Assembly: GCA_965242485.1 (NCBI GenBank)
Contig: CBDESM010000003.1
Coordinates: 496,001 to 560,000 of the forward strand
Direction: 5' to 3'
Origin: CBDESM01 sp965242485
GTDB taxonomy: Bacteria; Chloroflexota; Dehalococcoidia; Bin125
Length of the DNA: 64,000 bases
Under the pieces are notes generated by a model. It was not told the origin of the DNA, ran no database searches, and was given only the letters and a program-made list of their open reading frames with translations. Positions within the stretch are counted from its first letter, which is position 1; each line of letters begins with the position of its first letter. Both the position numbers and the translations under genes were made by a program. Below are positions 11,287 to 20,530 of this stretch, piece after piece.

Positions 11287-12084
11287 ATGGAACGCTTCCG
11301 CCCCCTCTTCGATCTCCCGCGCCGCCTGCCTCCGGCCGCGCTCTTCACCGGCCCCATCCTCGCGGCCTTGGTCTTCGCGGTCGCATTCGCAGATGCGACT
11401 TCCGACCGCCGCGAGGCGGATACGGTCTGGATCGGGACCGAGCCCTACTACGAGCCGTTCACTTACCTCGTCGACGGCGAACTGGTCGGCTTCGAGGTCG
11501 ATCTCGCCGCCGAGCTCTGCGAACGGGCCGCGCTGGACTGCGTCTGGGTCTACGAAGAGTGGACCAAGATGATCCCGTCGCTGATCGACGGAAAGTACGA
11601 CGCCGTCATCGCCGACCTCTTCGATACGTCCGAGCGCGACGAGATCGTCGACTTCAGCGAACGGTACCGTCCGCCCGACGCGGCCGCCTACGCCGCCCTG
11701 CCCGGCGCGGACCCGTCCGTCATTGGCGCCCGCGTCGCAGTATTGGGCGAAACCGCCAGCCATGATTACGTCGCCACGACGGGCGCGACCGTGCAGACCT
11801 ACGAAGCCGAGGCCGATGCCATGCGAGCCGTGCTCAACGGCGAAGCCGACGCCATATTCGCCGGCAAGCAGCATCTCGAGACCACCGATGAGATCATCGA
11901 AGGCACGCTCGAGTACGTCGGCGACGACGTGACCCTCGACTCCGCCCCCGCCGTCGTGGTCCGCGAAGGCGACGACGCCCTGCGGATGCGCTTCAACAAA
12001 GCGATCCAATCAATGAAAACCGACGGCTCGCTCAACGCCCTGCTCCGCGAATGGTTCGGCACCGACGCTCCGCAGTTCGATTAG
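11287..12084 (+). CDS. Family 3 extracellular solute-binding protein
   Basis: A 265-aa periplasmic-binding-fold protein of the kind that captures amino acids or similar small solutes. A membrane-anchor or signal helix spans about residues 17-37 without an obvious lipobox Cys. The fold shows in WIGTEPYYEPFTYLVDGELV, GFEVDLAAELCERA and GKYDAVIADLFDT. No permease or ATPase is adjacent, so it is an orphan or serves as a sensor. Its stop codon overlaps the convergent lipoprotein gene by 4 bp. Confidence 0.85.
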   Translation: MERFRPLFDLPRRLPPAALFTGPILAALVFAVAFADATSDRREADTVWIGTEPYYEPFTYLVDGELVGFEVDLAAELCERAALDCVWVYEEWTKMIPSLIDGKYDAVIADLFDTSERDEIVDFSERYRPPDAAAYAALPGADPSVIGARVAVLGETASHDYVATTGATVQTYEAEADAMRAVLNGEADAIFAGKQHLETTDEIIEGTLEYVGDDVTLDSAPAVVVREGDDALRMRFNKAIQSMKTDGSLNALLREWFGTDAPQFD

Positions 12085-13670
12085 CGCGTAACCCGCTCGG
12101 CAGCAGCCTGCTGCTCGGTCGCCGGACGCTTGACTTCCGCATTCCACTCCAGCACGCGGTACTTCGTTACAACGCTCGTGTCGCGCGCGCCGGATGAGTC
12201 CCCCACATCCCACTCGAGTCGGTAGACGTCTACCGATTCCGGCGCGCCCGTGTAGGGATCGAAGTAGACATGGATCGTGTCTTCGGTCCGATATTCGCGG
12301 GCAGGCTCGCCGTCGCCGGACGAGCGGGCCGTGCGGCTGTTCGGATCATGCGGCACGAAAAACGCGACGTACGCGCCCCCGTTATCCAGGTGAGCCGACC
12401 CGCGGTATTCGGCGCGGGCGAGATCGAAGTCGATCCCGACCGCTCGGGCCAGCGCCTCGGTCAGCGATGTCCAGCCGGGGTGGTCCGTCTCCGCGAGCCA
12501 GCCATCGGCCGGGTCGGATGCGTGCCAGACCCCTTCCGGCGCGGCGACGTATTGGCGCCGTTCCGCCTCGATCACGGCGCCTTCCGCGTCGATCGGCGCC
12601 GCGACGATGTGCATCCAGCGCTCGCGGAAGTGAATCGCGACCTGATCGTCGCTGCCGCGTTCCAGTTCGCCGCCCGGCCCGTACTCGCGCTGCTCGACCG
12701 ATGCGCGGATCGTGTCCAGCCCGCCGACCCAGCGGAGCAGCGCCGCGCGGACTTCGTCCAGCGTGAACGCGCCCTGATCGGCGGGATGCTGCTCGCTCGC
12801 CGCCTGCGCGGGCCGCCGCTGCTCCGGCTCGCGATAGCGGCCCGGCAGCGCGATCCGCCTCGCCGCGTCCTCGCTCAGGATCGGCGCGATCATCGGCTGC
12901 GGCGGATCCGAGTTCCACGAGATCAAGTCGATCTGGAGGGACCAGTTGTTCCTGAACTCCGCCCTGTCTTCATCCCCGTCCCATTGCCTGCTCTCCGTAA
13001 TCCGCCGCAGCGGCGCGCCGCTGGCGGGATCGACGTAGACCCGCACCGAATCGTCCCGTCGGAGTTCGATTTCGTAGTCCCCGTCCGGCCCCGATCCGCT
13101 GGCCGTGCCGCCGGGCCTGATCGCCTCGTACTCCACGAGCCAAGTGAAACGCCCGCCCAGATCGCCTTCCCGCACCACCGCGTCGTCAGGAAAAGGTTCG
13201 GCATCAACGAAATACATCCCGTAGTAAGCGGTGAGCCACCCCCAGCCAGCCTCATCGACCTCGTTGTCTTCATCCGCCGCGAACCACCCATCCTCGGGAT
13301 CGAAGCTCTCCCAGACCCGTCCGTCCGCGACGGCGTAGTAGTCCGGCTCTGCCGAAGGCAGCGTGCCCGGACTGTTCCGCTCGCGGATGCTGGAACTCCA
13401 GACCCAGCGGTCGCCGTAGTGGATGCGGAGTTCGCTCGTCGTCAAAGTCCTGATCGAACCGTCCGGCTCGAAGTAGGCGACGCGGGACGCGACGGCGAGC
13501 GATTCCAACCCCTCGCGCCATGCCTGCACCTGCGCGTTCAGCTCCGCGACGGGCGGCGGCTCGCCGCGCGCGTCGTCGATCCGGGCCACCGGATCCGTGC
13601 AGGCCGCCGCCAGCAGCAGCACGACGCCGGCGATCAAGGCGAACGCGGCGGGACGGAAGAGTCGCGTCAT
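12081..13670 (-). CDS. Lipoprotein with two related domains
   Basis: A 529-aa protein with a lipoprotein signal (VVLLLAAACTD, Cys24). The mature part has two halves of similar plan: a helix with L-AWREGLESLAVASRV or LRWVGGLDTIRASV, a strand with IHYGDRWVW or IHFRERWMH, a segment VWESFDPEDGWFA or VWHASDPADGWLA, and a late RVYVDPASGAPL or HVYFDPYTGAPE. It is therefore an internal duplication, probably related to LolA/LppX-like outer-face domains, though that family link is inferred. The linker is Gln/Ala rich. It is convergent with the solute-binding protein gene. Confidence 0.75.
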   Translation of the reverse strand: MTRLFRPAAFALIAGVVLLLAAACTDPVARIDDARGEPPPVAELNAQVQAWREGLESLAVASRVAYFEPDGSIRTLTTSELRIHYGDRWVWSSSIRERNSPGTLPSAEPDYYAVADGRVWESFDPEDGWFAADEDNEVDEAGWGWLTAYYGMYFVDAEPFPDDAVVREGDLGGRFTWLVEYEAIRPGGTASGSGPDGDYEIELRRDDSVRVYVDPASGAPLRRITESRQWDGDEDRAEFRNNWSLQIDLISWNSDPPQPMIAPILSEDAARRIALPGRYREPEQRRPAQAASEQHPADQGAFTLDEVRAALLRWVGGLDTIRASVEQREYGPGGELERGSDDQVAIHFRERWMHIVAAPIDAEGAVIEAERRQYVAAPEGVWHASDPADGWLAETDHPGWTSLTEALARAVGIDFDLARAEYRGSAHLDNGGAYVAFFVPHDPNSRTARSSGDGEPAREYRTEDTIHVYFDPYTGAPESVDVYRLEWDVGDSSGARDTSVVTKYRVLEWNAEVKRPATEQQAAAERVTR

Positions 13671-13764
13671 CGCGCACCTCCGTCCCCTGCCGCCAGCCTA
13701 CGCCCGATGCGCCCGAACGGCGGCGCTAGACTCCGCCCACGCGCTTCCCGTTTTGGAGTCCGCG

Positions 13765-14745
13765 ATGCCGCACATCCCCAGCGAACTGCCGACCTACCGC
13801 TCGCTGCCCTACAAGCAGGGCAACCCCCCCAAGACCGCTTGGGGCCTCTTCGGCGACGATGACCAGATCGGGATGCTCAACCTCCAGACCCCGGAACGGA
13901 TCGCCGCCGCCGCGCGGCTCATCCGCAAGGGCGCGATGTTCCCCGTCAACTGGGATCAAACGCTGCCCAACCCGCCGCTCTACAACCGCGGCGCAGTCCG
14001 CCACACCGTCATGCGCCGCCCCGGCTTCGGACACCACGGCGACGACGTGCTCGACAACCTCTACACCCAGCAGTCCTCGCAATGGGACGCCCTGACCCAC
14101 GTCGGCGATTTCGAGCACGGCTTCTGGGGCGGCGTCACCGCCCAATGGCTGGCCGACAACCCCAAGACCCCCAAGCTCGGCATCGAGCACTGGGCCAGGC
14201 GCGGCATCGCCGGCCGCTGCGTCCTGATCGACCTCGGCCGCTGGTTCGAATCGCAGGGCAATCCCCTGCCCATGGACGAAACCGTCCGCATCGGCCCCGA
14301 CCAGATCGAGGCCTGCCGCGCCGCCCAGGGCGTCGAATTCGAGCCCGGCGACGTCGTCCTGATCCGAATCGGCTGGATCGGCTGGTACGAGCAGCAATCG
14401 ATGGGCAAGCGCCAAGCGCTCTCGCAGATGGTCAACCTCGCCTTCCCCGGCCTCGAATGCTCCGACGACACGGCCGAATACTTCTTCGACCATCACCCGG
14501 CCGCGCTCTGCTCCGACAACCCGGCCCTCGAAGCCTGGCCGCCGCCCAACTTCGCCGACCCCGACGGCTTCCTCCACCACTGGATCATCGGCCGCTTCGG
14601 CATGGCGATCGGCGAGATGTTCGTGCTCGACCAGCTCGCCGCCGACTGCGCCGAGGACGGCGTCTACGAGGCCTTCTTCGCGTCGGCGCCGCTCAACGTC
14701 GCCGGCGGCACCGGCTCGCCCCCCAACGGGCTCGCGATCAAGTAG
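13765..14745 (+). CDS. Cyclase family protein (kynurenine-formamidase-like hydrolase)
   Basis: A 326-aa member of the cyclase family (PF04199 type), metal-dependent amidohydrolases that include kynurenine formamidase and isatin hydrolase. The metal-binding segment appears as SQWDALTHVGD in place of HxGTHxD, with later His residues in DHHPAAL and LHHWIIGRFGM. Length and the DQIGMLNLQTPERI opening match the long bacterial subgroup. TAGACT (13727-13732) and TTGGAGTC precede the start. It is followed at 13 nt by a macrodomain gene. Confidence 0.85.
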   Translation: MPHIPSELPTYRSLPYKQGNPPKTAWGLFGDDDQIGMLNLQTPERIAAAARLIRKGAMFPVNWDQTLPNPPLYNRGAVRHTVMRRPGFGHHGDDVLDNLYTQQSSQWDALTHVGDFEHGFWGGVTAQWLADNPKTPKLGIEHWARRGIAGRCVLIDLGRWFESQGNPLPMDETVRIGPDQIEACRAAQGVEFEPGDVVLIRIGWIGWYEQQSMGKRQALSQMVNLAFPGLECSDDTAEYFFDHHPAALCSDNPALEAWPPPNFADPDGFLHHWIIGRFGMAIGEMFVLDQLAADCAEDGVYEAFFASAPLNVAGGTGSPPNGLAIK

Positions 14746-14758
14746 GAGCGGAGCGGCG

Positions 14759-15265
14759 ATGCCGGACACGAACATCGAGATCGTCCGCGGCGACATCACC
14801 AAGCAGGACGTGGACGCGATCGTCAACGCGGCCAACAACCACCTCTGGATGGGCGCCGGCTCGGCCGGCGCGATCGTCCGCGCCGGCGGCCGCGAGATCG
14901 AAGACGAAGCCATCTCCCAGGGCCCGATCGAAGTCGGCGAAGCGATCGTCACCGGCGGCGGCGACCTGCCGGCCAAGCACGTGATCCACGCCGCCGCCAT
15001 GGGCGAGGACCTGATCACCTCGGCCGACCTGATCCGCGCCGCGACCGAAAACGCCCTCAAGCGGGCCGAGGAACTCAAACTCGACTCCATCGCCCTGCCC
15101 GCCATCGGCACCGGCGTCGGCGCCTTCCCGCTCGACGAGGCCGCCCGGATCATGCTCGGCGTCGCCAAGCAGCGCTCCGGCGGCGGCAGCGCCGTCCCCC
15201 TCGTCCGATTCGTCCTCTTCGACGAAGCCGCCTACGACGCCTTCAACGCCGCCTCCCAGGAGTGA
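14759..15265 (+). CDS. Macrodomain protein (ADP-ribose / O-acetyl-ADP-ribose binding)
   Basis: A 168-aa single macrodomain. It has the strand-loop GDITKQDVDAIVNAANN, the Gly-rich loop GAGSAGAIVRAGG and the phosphate loop ALPAIGTGVGAFP. Members remove ADP-ribose from proteins or nucleic acids, or deacetylate O-acetyl-ADP-ribose. TAGGAGCGGAG precedes the start. It probably shares a transcript with the cyclase gene upstream and the small protein gene downstream. Confidence 0.92.
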   Translation: MPDTNIEIVRGDITKQDVDAIVNAANNHLWMGAGSAGAIVRAGGREIEDEAISQGPIEVGEAIVTGGGDLPAKHVIHAAAMGEDLITSADLIRAATENALKRAEELKLDSIALPAIGTGVGAFPLDEAARIMLGVAKQRSGGGSAVPLVRFVLFDEAAYDAFNAASQE

Positions 15266-15286
15266 AGCGGGAATGAGGAGCACCCC

Positions 15287-15640
15287 ATGAGCCGCATCAT
15301 CGACCGCTGCACCCTCGAAGCCCGCCCCGATGAATCCGCCGCCTGGTCCTTCGCCGCCTCCCTCAGCCGGGTCGAATGGACCGGCTTCGCCCCCGCCGGC
15401 TGCGGCGTCGACCAAGGCCGCGTCATCGCCGACCCCGCCGACGCGGATGCCGCCATCCTCGACCCCAACGCCGCCGACCAATGGTTCCGCCTCCTCGACC
15501 CGGACGGCCGGCCGCTCTTCGAGTTCCTCGGCTTCGTCGACGACCGCCGGCCGCGCCGCAAGGGCGCGATCGTGCTCGGCCTCAGCCTCGCCCCCGAACT
15601 GCTCGGCCAGTGGAGCGAGCTCCAACCAGCCCCCGCCTGA
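15287..15640 (+). CDS. Hypothetical protein, 117 aa
   Basis: Not recognised. A soluble alpha/beta protein without signal peptide or Cys cluster. It has a hydrophobic run WFRLLDPDGRPLFEFLGF and a C-terminal amphipathic segment with WSELQ. GAGGAG lies 7 nt before the ATG and codon use matches the neighbours. It is last in the cyclase-macrodomain transcript; a role linked to ADP-ribose is only a guess. Confidence 0.65.
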   Translation: MSRIIDRCTLEARPDESAAWSFAASLSRVEWTGFAPAGCGVDQGRVIADPADADAAILDPNAADQWFRLLDPDGRPLFEFLGFVDDRRPRRKGAIVLGLSLAPELLGQWSELQPAPA

Positions 15641-15707
15641 GCCGCCACCCCAGCGCCTCCGGCCGCCGGCTGAGCGCCTCCGGCTCGGGCCGTCGCGCAT
15701 CCGCAAG

Positions 15708-15719
15708 TAGAATCGCCGC
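15708..15719 (+). promoter_or_regulatory. TAGAAT-N6-ATG leaderless promoter
   Basis: TAGAAT is followed by exactly 6 nt and the start codon of the adenosyltransferase gene. There is no Shine-Dalgarno sequence and no TTGACA-like -35. Transcription would start at the A of ATG. Confidence 0.55.
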
Positions 15720-16286
15720 ATGCCCCATTACACCGGAGCCGGCGACAACGGAGCCACCAGCCTCTGGGGTGGCGGGCGCATCCCCAAGTCCCATCCCCGC
15801 CCCGAAGCCTTCGGCGCGATCGACGAGGCCACCAGCGCGCTCGGCTTCGCCCGCGCCCTCGCCGAAGGCGGCCGCACCCCCGCGATCGCCCTCGCCATGC
15901 AGCAGCGCCTCTACCTGATCATGGCCGAGCTCGCCGTCGCCGAAGGCAAGCCCGTGCCACCCGAATTCGCCACCGGCGAAGGCCAGGTCGCCGAACTCGA
16001 AGCCCAGGCGGCCGAACTCGAGCAACTGGTCGCCCCGCCCGGCGAATTCGTCATCCCCGGCGGCTCGCCCGGCTCGGCCGCCCTGCACATGGCGCGCACG
16101 ATCGTCCGCCGCGCCGAGCGCGAAACCGTGCGCCTGCGCGAATCCGGTGCCGACGTCAACCCGCAGACCATCCGCTACCTCAACCGCGCCTCGTCGGTGC
16201 TCTTCGACCTCGCCCGCTACGAAGAAGCGGAAGCCGGTCGCGAGGCCCTCTCCGCGCCCTCGCCGATCCGCGCGGCCCGGACCTGA
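15720..16286 (+). CDS. PduO-type cob(I)alamin adenosyltransferase
   Basis: A 188-aa enzyme that transfers adenosine from ATP to cob(I)alamin to make adenosylcobalamin. The N-terminal ATP-binding signature YTGAGDNGATSLWGGGR is complete, followed by DEATSALGFARA, the RRAERE helix and the C-terminal RYLNRASSVLFDLARY. Length is normal. The gene lacks a ribosome-binding site and has a -10-like hexamer at leaderless distance. It implies a B12-dependent enzyme such as a mutase elsewhere in the genome. Confidence 0.93.
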   Translation: MPHYTGAGDNGATSLWGGGRIPKSHPRPEAFGAIDEATSALGFARALAEGGRTPAIALAMQQRLYLIMAELAVAEGKPVPPEFATGEGQVAELEAQAAELEQLVAPPGEFVIPGGSPGSAALHMARTIVRRAERETVRLRESGADVNPQTIRYLNRASSVLFDLARYEEAEAGREALSAPSPIRAART

Positions 16287-16295
16287 GGCGACCCC

Positions 16296-17522
16296 GTGCC
16301 CGCCGACGCAGCGCCGAGCGCGAAACTCGCGTACATCACCGACGATTCGGGCCTCGCCGCCATTGAAATCGGCCCGGATGGGCCTGACGGCGCGGAGCCC
16401 CGACTGCTGCTCGACATGGAAACCGAGGGCATGGTCTTCATGTGGCCCTCATGGTCTCCCGACGGCGGCGCCATCGCCGTCAGCGCCTCCGCCAACCGCA
16501 AGGACGGCAGGCGGATGGAGCTCTGGCGGACCTCCGCCGACGGCGGCGGCGCGGTGCCCCTCTACGAGAACCCCGAAGACGGGCGCCAGGTGATCGCGCC
16601 CGGCCTCGCGCACTACGCCGCTTGGGCGCCCCAAGGCGCGGCGATGGCGCTCGCCGGCAACACCGGCGACGGGCTGAGCCTCTCCCTGGTCGCCGCCAAG
16701 CCCGGCCCCGCGCCGCGGCGGCTGGCCGAAGGCGCGCCGCTCTACCTCGCCTGGTCGCCCGACGGCCGCGCCCTGCTGATCCACCGCGGCGCCCAGCTCC
16801 TGCTCTTCGACCTCGCCGGCGACGAGGCCGGGCCGCGGCCGATCCTCCGCGCCCGCGCCACCTTCCGCGCGCCCGTCTGGACCGCCGACGGCGATCACTT
16901 CATCTACGGCGCGCCCAAGGCCGGCTCCGCCAGCGCCGTCTACCGCGGCCGCCGCCAGCCCGGCGGCGAAGCCGAAGAATTGCTCGAACTCCCCTCCGGC
17001 GCGGCCTTCGTCCGCGCCCCCCATGACGACCGCCTCGCCCTGATCGGCATCCAGCACGAAGACGCCGCCCAGCCCCGCGACGGCGTCACCATCCTCTACA
17101 TGGACGAACGCGCCTCCCGCCGCATCTCCGAGCGCCCCGCCAACGCCGCCTTCTGGACCCCCGACGGGCGCTCCCTGATCGTCTTCGAGCCGACCCCCAG
17201 CTCGACCATGATCACGGTCAGCCGCTACGACCTCGCGCACGGCGGCGCTCCCCCGGCCCCGCTCGCCCGCTTCCAGCCCAGCGCCGAATACGCCGCCATG
17301 CTCGCCTTCTTCGACCAGTTCGCCGACTCGCACCGGATCATCTCGCCCGACGGCAAGTGGGTCGCGATCGCCGGCCTCGCGCTCGGCAACGGCGGCTCCT
17401 CCCGGCGCGGCTTCGGCCCACAAAACGGTTGCTACGTCGTCCCCGTCGACGGCTCCCGCCCGCCCCGCCGCGTCGCCGCCGGCAGCATCGGCTTCTTCTC
17501 CCCGGCCGGAGCGGCCCCATGA
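16296..17522 (+). CDS. TolB/WD40-like beta-propeller protein
   Basis: A 408-aa protein with repeated blades of the type WSPDGGAIAVSAS, WAPQGAAMALAG, WSPDGRALLIHRG, WTADGDHFIYG, WTPDGRSLIVF and SPDGKWVAIAG, about six TolB-like propeller units. No signal peptide is seen with the GTG start, which has GAGGCG 8 nt upstream. Such propellers scaffold protein contacts or serve as peptidase-associated modules. Its stop overlaps the prenyl synthase start (ATGA), so it heads the hopanoid operon, although no hopanoid role is known. Confidence 0.75.
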   Translation: MPADAAPSAKLAYITDDSGLAAIEIGPDGPDGAEPRLLLDMETEGMVFMWPSWSPDGGAIAVSASANRKDGRRMELWRTSADGGGAVPLYENPEDGRQVIAPGLAHYAAWAPQGAAMALAGNTGDGLSLSLVAAKPGPAPRRLAEGAPLYLAWSPDGRALLIHRGAQLLLFDLAGDEAGPRPILRARATFRAPVWTADGDHFIYGAPKAGSASAVYRGRRQPGGEAEELLELPSGAAFVRAPHDDRLALIGIQHEDAAQPRDGVTILYMDERASRRISERPANAAFWTPDGRSLIVFEPTPSSTMITVSRYDLAHGGAPPAPLARFQPSAEYAAMLAFFDQFADSHRIISPDGKWVAIAGLALGNGGSSRRGFGPQNGCYVVPVDGSRPPRRVAAGSIGFFSPAGAAP

Positions 17523-18565
17523 GCGATCCTGCAAGCGACCCGCCGGCAGCGCTGGCCCGCCACCACGAGGGCGTCCAAGCCGAGATGAAGGCCGTCCTCG
17601 CAGGCCGCGCCCTGCCGATCTACGACTACGCCCGCTACGCCCTCGGCTGGATCGACCAGCGCGGCGCGCCAGCCGACGCGGCCGGCAAGGGCGCGCGCGG
17701 CGCCCTCTGCATGCTCGCCGCCGAAGCCGTCTCCGACGGACCCGAAGCGCTCGCCCGCGCCCGCTGCGCCGCCGCCGCCGTCGAATTCGTCCATAACTTC
17801 TCCCTCGTCCACGACGACGTCCAGGATCGCGACGAAGAGCGCCGCGGCCGGCCCACCGTCTGGAAGATCTGGGGCATCGCCCAGGCGATCAACGCCGGCG
17901 ACGCCCTCCGCGAACTGGCCGACGACGCCCTCCGCCTCTCCGCCTCGCGCGGCGCTCCGGCCGAACGCATCCTCGAGGCCGGCCGCCGGCTCAACGCCGC
18001 CACCCTGCGCATGATCGAGGGCCAGTACCTCGACCTCGAATTCGAGCAGCGCGCCGGCGTCTCCGTCGCCGAGTACACCGAAATGGTCGAGTGCAAAACC
18101 GGCGCGATGATGGGCGTCTCGCTCGCGCTCGGCGCGCTCTTCGCCGGCGCCGACCCCGACCGCTGCGACGCCTTCCAACGCGCCGGCGAGCGCCTCGGCC
18201 GCTGCTTCCAGCTGCGCGACGACTGGCTCGGCGTCTGGGGCGACGCCGCCGAGCTCGGCAAATCCACCGACAGCGACATCCGCCGCAAGAAGAAGGCCCA
18301 CCCCGCCCTCTACGCGATCGAGCGCTCCGCCGCACGCCCCCGCCGCCGCCTGCTCGAAATCTACGCCCGGGAATCCCTCTCCGACGCCGACATCGAAGAG
18401 GTCCGCTCCCTCTTCGACGAGGCCGGCGCGGCCGAAGCGACGGAAGCGGCGACCCGCGAGGAACGCGAAGCCTTCGAACGCGCCCTCGCCAGATGCAACC
18501 CCCGCCCGCAGGCCCGCCGCGACCTGATCGAGCTGGCCGACTTCACCATCAACCGCAGGCGCTGA
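17519..18565 (+). CDS. Polyprenyl diphosphate synthase
   Basis: A 348-aa trans-prenyltransferase that condenses isopentenyl and allylic diphosphates. The first Asp-rich motif is DDVQD at residues 99-103 and the second is DDWLG at 234-238, where the last Asp of DDxxD is Gly. K-A-H-P-A-L follows the second motif as in the family. Its place before the squalene-hopene cyclase and HpnC/D/E genes suggests it makes farnesyl diphosphate for squalene, though chain length cannot be read reliably. It overlaps the preceding gene by 4 nt and ends 2 nt before the cyclase start. Confidence 0.9.
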   Translation: MSDPASDPPAALARHHEGVQAEMKAVLAGRALPIYDYARYALGWIDQRGAPADAAGKGARGALCMLAAEAVSDGPEALARARCAAAAVEFVHNFSLVHDDVQDRDEERRGRPTVWKIWGIAQAINAGDALRELADDALRLSASRGAPAERILEAGRRLNAATLRMIEGQYLDLEFEQRAGVSVAEYTEMVECKTGAMMGVSLALGALFAGADPDRCDAFQRAGERLGRCFQLRDDWLGVWGDAAELGKSTDSDIRRKKKAHPALYAIERSAARPRRRLLEIYARESLSDADIEEVRSLFDEAGAAEATEAATREEREAFERALARCNPRPQARRDLIELADFTINRRR

Positions 18566-18567
18566 CC

Positions 18568-20469
18568 ATGATCTCCGACGAGCGCCTCGCCGCCGCCGTC
18601 GCCCGCGCCCGCGACTGGCTGATCGAGCGCCAGGACCCCGCCGGTTTCTGGTGGGGCGAACTCGAATCCAACGCCTCGATCACCGCCGAGTACCTGCTCC
18701 TCACCCACCACCTCGGCATCGGCGACCGCGAGCAATGGGACGGCATCGCCGCATACCTCCGCGCCCAGCAGCGCCCCGAAGGCTTCTGGTCCCAATACCG
18801 CGACGGCCCCGGCGACGTCTCCACCTCCGTCGAGGCCTACTTCGCGCTCAAGCTCGCCGGCGAAGAGCCCGACGCGCCCCACATGGCCCGCGCCCGCGCC
18901 TGGATCATCGAGCAGGGCGGCATCGCCCGCGCCCGCGTCTTCACCAAGATCTGGCTCGCCCTCTTCGGCCAATACGACTGGGACCGCCTGCCCGCCATGC
19001 CCGCCTGGATCAACCTGCTGCCGGCCCGCTCCCCGATCAACATCTACGACTTCGCCTCCTGGGCCCGCGCCACCATCGTCGGCATCACCGTGATCATGGC
19101 CGTCCGCCCGACCGCCGCCCTGCCCGCCGGCGCAGGGGTGCCCGAACTCTGGGCCGCCCCCGCCGACCGCCGCAAATTCGCCGCCGCCAGGCCCGCCCGC
19201 CTCTGGTCCGCCGGCGGCGGCTTCTGGCTGCTCGACAAGCTGCTGCGCGCGCTCGACCGCAACAACATCCGCCCCTTCGAGCGCCGCGCCCTCGCCGCCG
19301 CCGAGCGCTGGCTGCTCGACCGCCAGGAAGCAGACGGCTGCTGGGGCGGCATCCAGCCCCCCTGGATCTACGCCATCCTCGCCCTCCGCTCGCTCGGCTA
19401 CCCGCTCGACCATCCCGTGCTCGAACGCGCCCTCGCCGCCTTCGATCGCTTCACCTGGCGCGAAGACGGCATGGTCTGGACCGAAAGCTGCCAGTCCCCC
19501 GTCTGGGACACCTGCCTCGCCTCGCTCGGCCTGCTCGACGCCGGCCTCGAACCCGCCCACGACGCGCTCCAGCGCGCCGGCCACTGGATGCTCCAGGAAC
19601 AAGTCCTCGCCGGCGGCGACTGGCAGCAGGCCCTGCCCGACACCCCGCCCGGCGGCTGGGCCTTCGAGTTCGACAACGACGTCTACCCCGACGTCGACGA
19701 CACCGCCGTCGTGATGACCGCGCTCGAACGCATCCCCCTGCCCGGCTCCGAAGCCGACCGCCAGCGCGCGCTCGACCGCGGCCTCCAGTGGATGCTCGCC
19801 ATGCAGTCCCGCAGCGGCGGCTGGGGCGCATTCGACGTCGACAACGACAAGACCTTCCTCGCCGAAATCCCCTTCGCCGACTTCGGCGAACTGCTCGACC
19901 CGCCCACCGCCGACGTCACCGCCCACGCCCTCGAATACCTCGGCCGGCTCGGCTACAGCGGCCACTACCCCCCCGCCCGGCGCGGACTCCGCTTCCTCTT
20001 CGAACTGCAGGAGCCCGACGGCTCCTGGTGGGGACGCTGGGGCGTCAATTACATCTACGGACTCGGCGCCGTCCTGCCCGCCCTGGCCGCGCTCAACGAG
20101 CCCATGGACGCACGCCCCGTCCGCAACGCCGTCGAATGGCTCCTGCGCCACCAGCTGCCCGACGGGGGCTGGGGCGAATCCTGCGACACCTACGCCGACC
20201 CCAGCCTCCGCGGCGCCGGACCCTCCACCCCCTCCCAGACCGCCTGGGCCCTGATCGCCCTGATCGCCGCCGGCGAGGCCGAGCATCCCGCCGCCGCCCG
20301 CGGCGCCGCCTTCCTGCTCGAACGCCAGCGCGCCGACGGCACCTGGGACGAGCCCGAATTCACCGGCACCGGCTTCCCCTCCGACTTCATGATCAACTAC
20401 CACCTCTACCGCCACTACTTCCCGCTCATGGCGCTGGGCCGCTACCAATCGGCCGTGGCGGCCGCCTGA
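18568..20469 (+). CDS. shc: Squalene-hopene cyclase
   Basis: A 633-aa class II triterpene cyclase that protonates and cyclises squalene to hopene/hopanol at the membrane. The catalytic DxDD is DVDDTA at residues 375-380. Repeated QW motifs are visible, such as QDPAGFWWGELE, QRPEGFWSQY, QEADGCWGG, QEPDGSWWGRWG and QLPDGGWGES. Length is normal for bacterial enzymes (also called HpnF). It is translationally close to the prenyl synthase upstream and is followed by GNAT, dodecin and squalene-synthesis genes. Confidence 0.97.
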   Translation: MISDERLAAAVARARDWLIERQDPAGFWWGELESNASITAEYLLLTHHLGIGDREQWDGIAAYLRAQQRPEGFWSQYRDGPGDVSTSVEAYFALKLAGEEPDAPHMARARAWIIEQGGIARARVFTKIWLALFGQYDWDRLPAMPAWINLLPARSPINIYDFASWARATIVGITVIMAVRPTAALPAGAGVPELWAAPADRRKFAAARPARLWSAGGGFWLLDKLLRALDRNNIRPFERRALAAAERWLLDRQEADGCWGGIQPPWIYAILALRSLGYPLDHPVLERALAAFDRFTWREDGMVWTESCQSPVWDTCLASLGLLDAGLEPAHDALQRAGHWMLQEQVLAGGDWQQALPDTPPGGWAFEFDNDVYPDVDDTAVVMTALERIPLPGSEADRQRALDRGLQWMLAMQSRSGGWGAFDVDNDKTFLAEIPFADFGELLDPPTADVTAHALEYLGRLGYSGHYPPARRGLRFLFELQEPDGSWWGRWGVNYIYGLGAVLPALAALNEPMDARPVRNAVEWLLRHQLPDGGWGESCDTYADPSLRGAGPSTPSQTAWALIALIAAGEAEHPAAARGAAFLLERQRADGTWDEPEFTGTGFPSDFMINYHLYRHYFPLMALGRYQSAVAAA

Positions 20470-20530
20470 GCCCATTAGACTCCAAATGTCGCGGCGCCCG
20501 AAGCGCCGACCGCAGCCGGAGGTGAACGAC

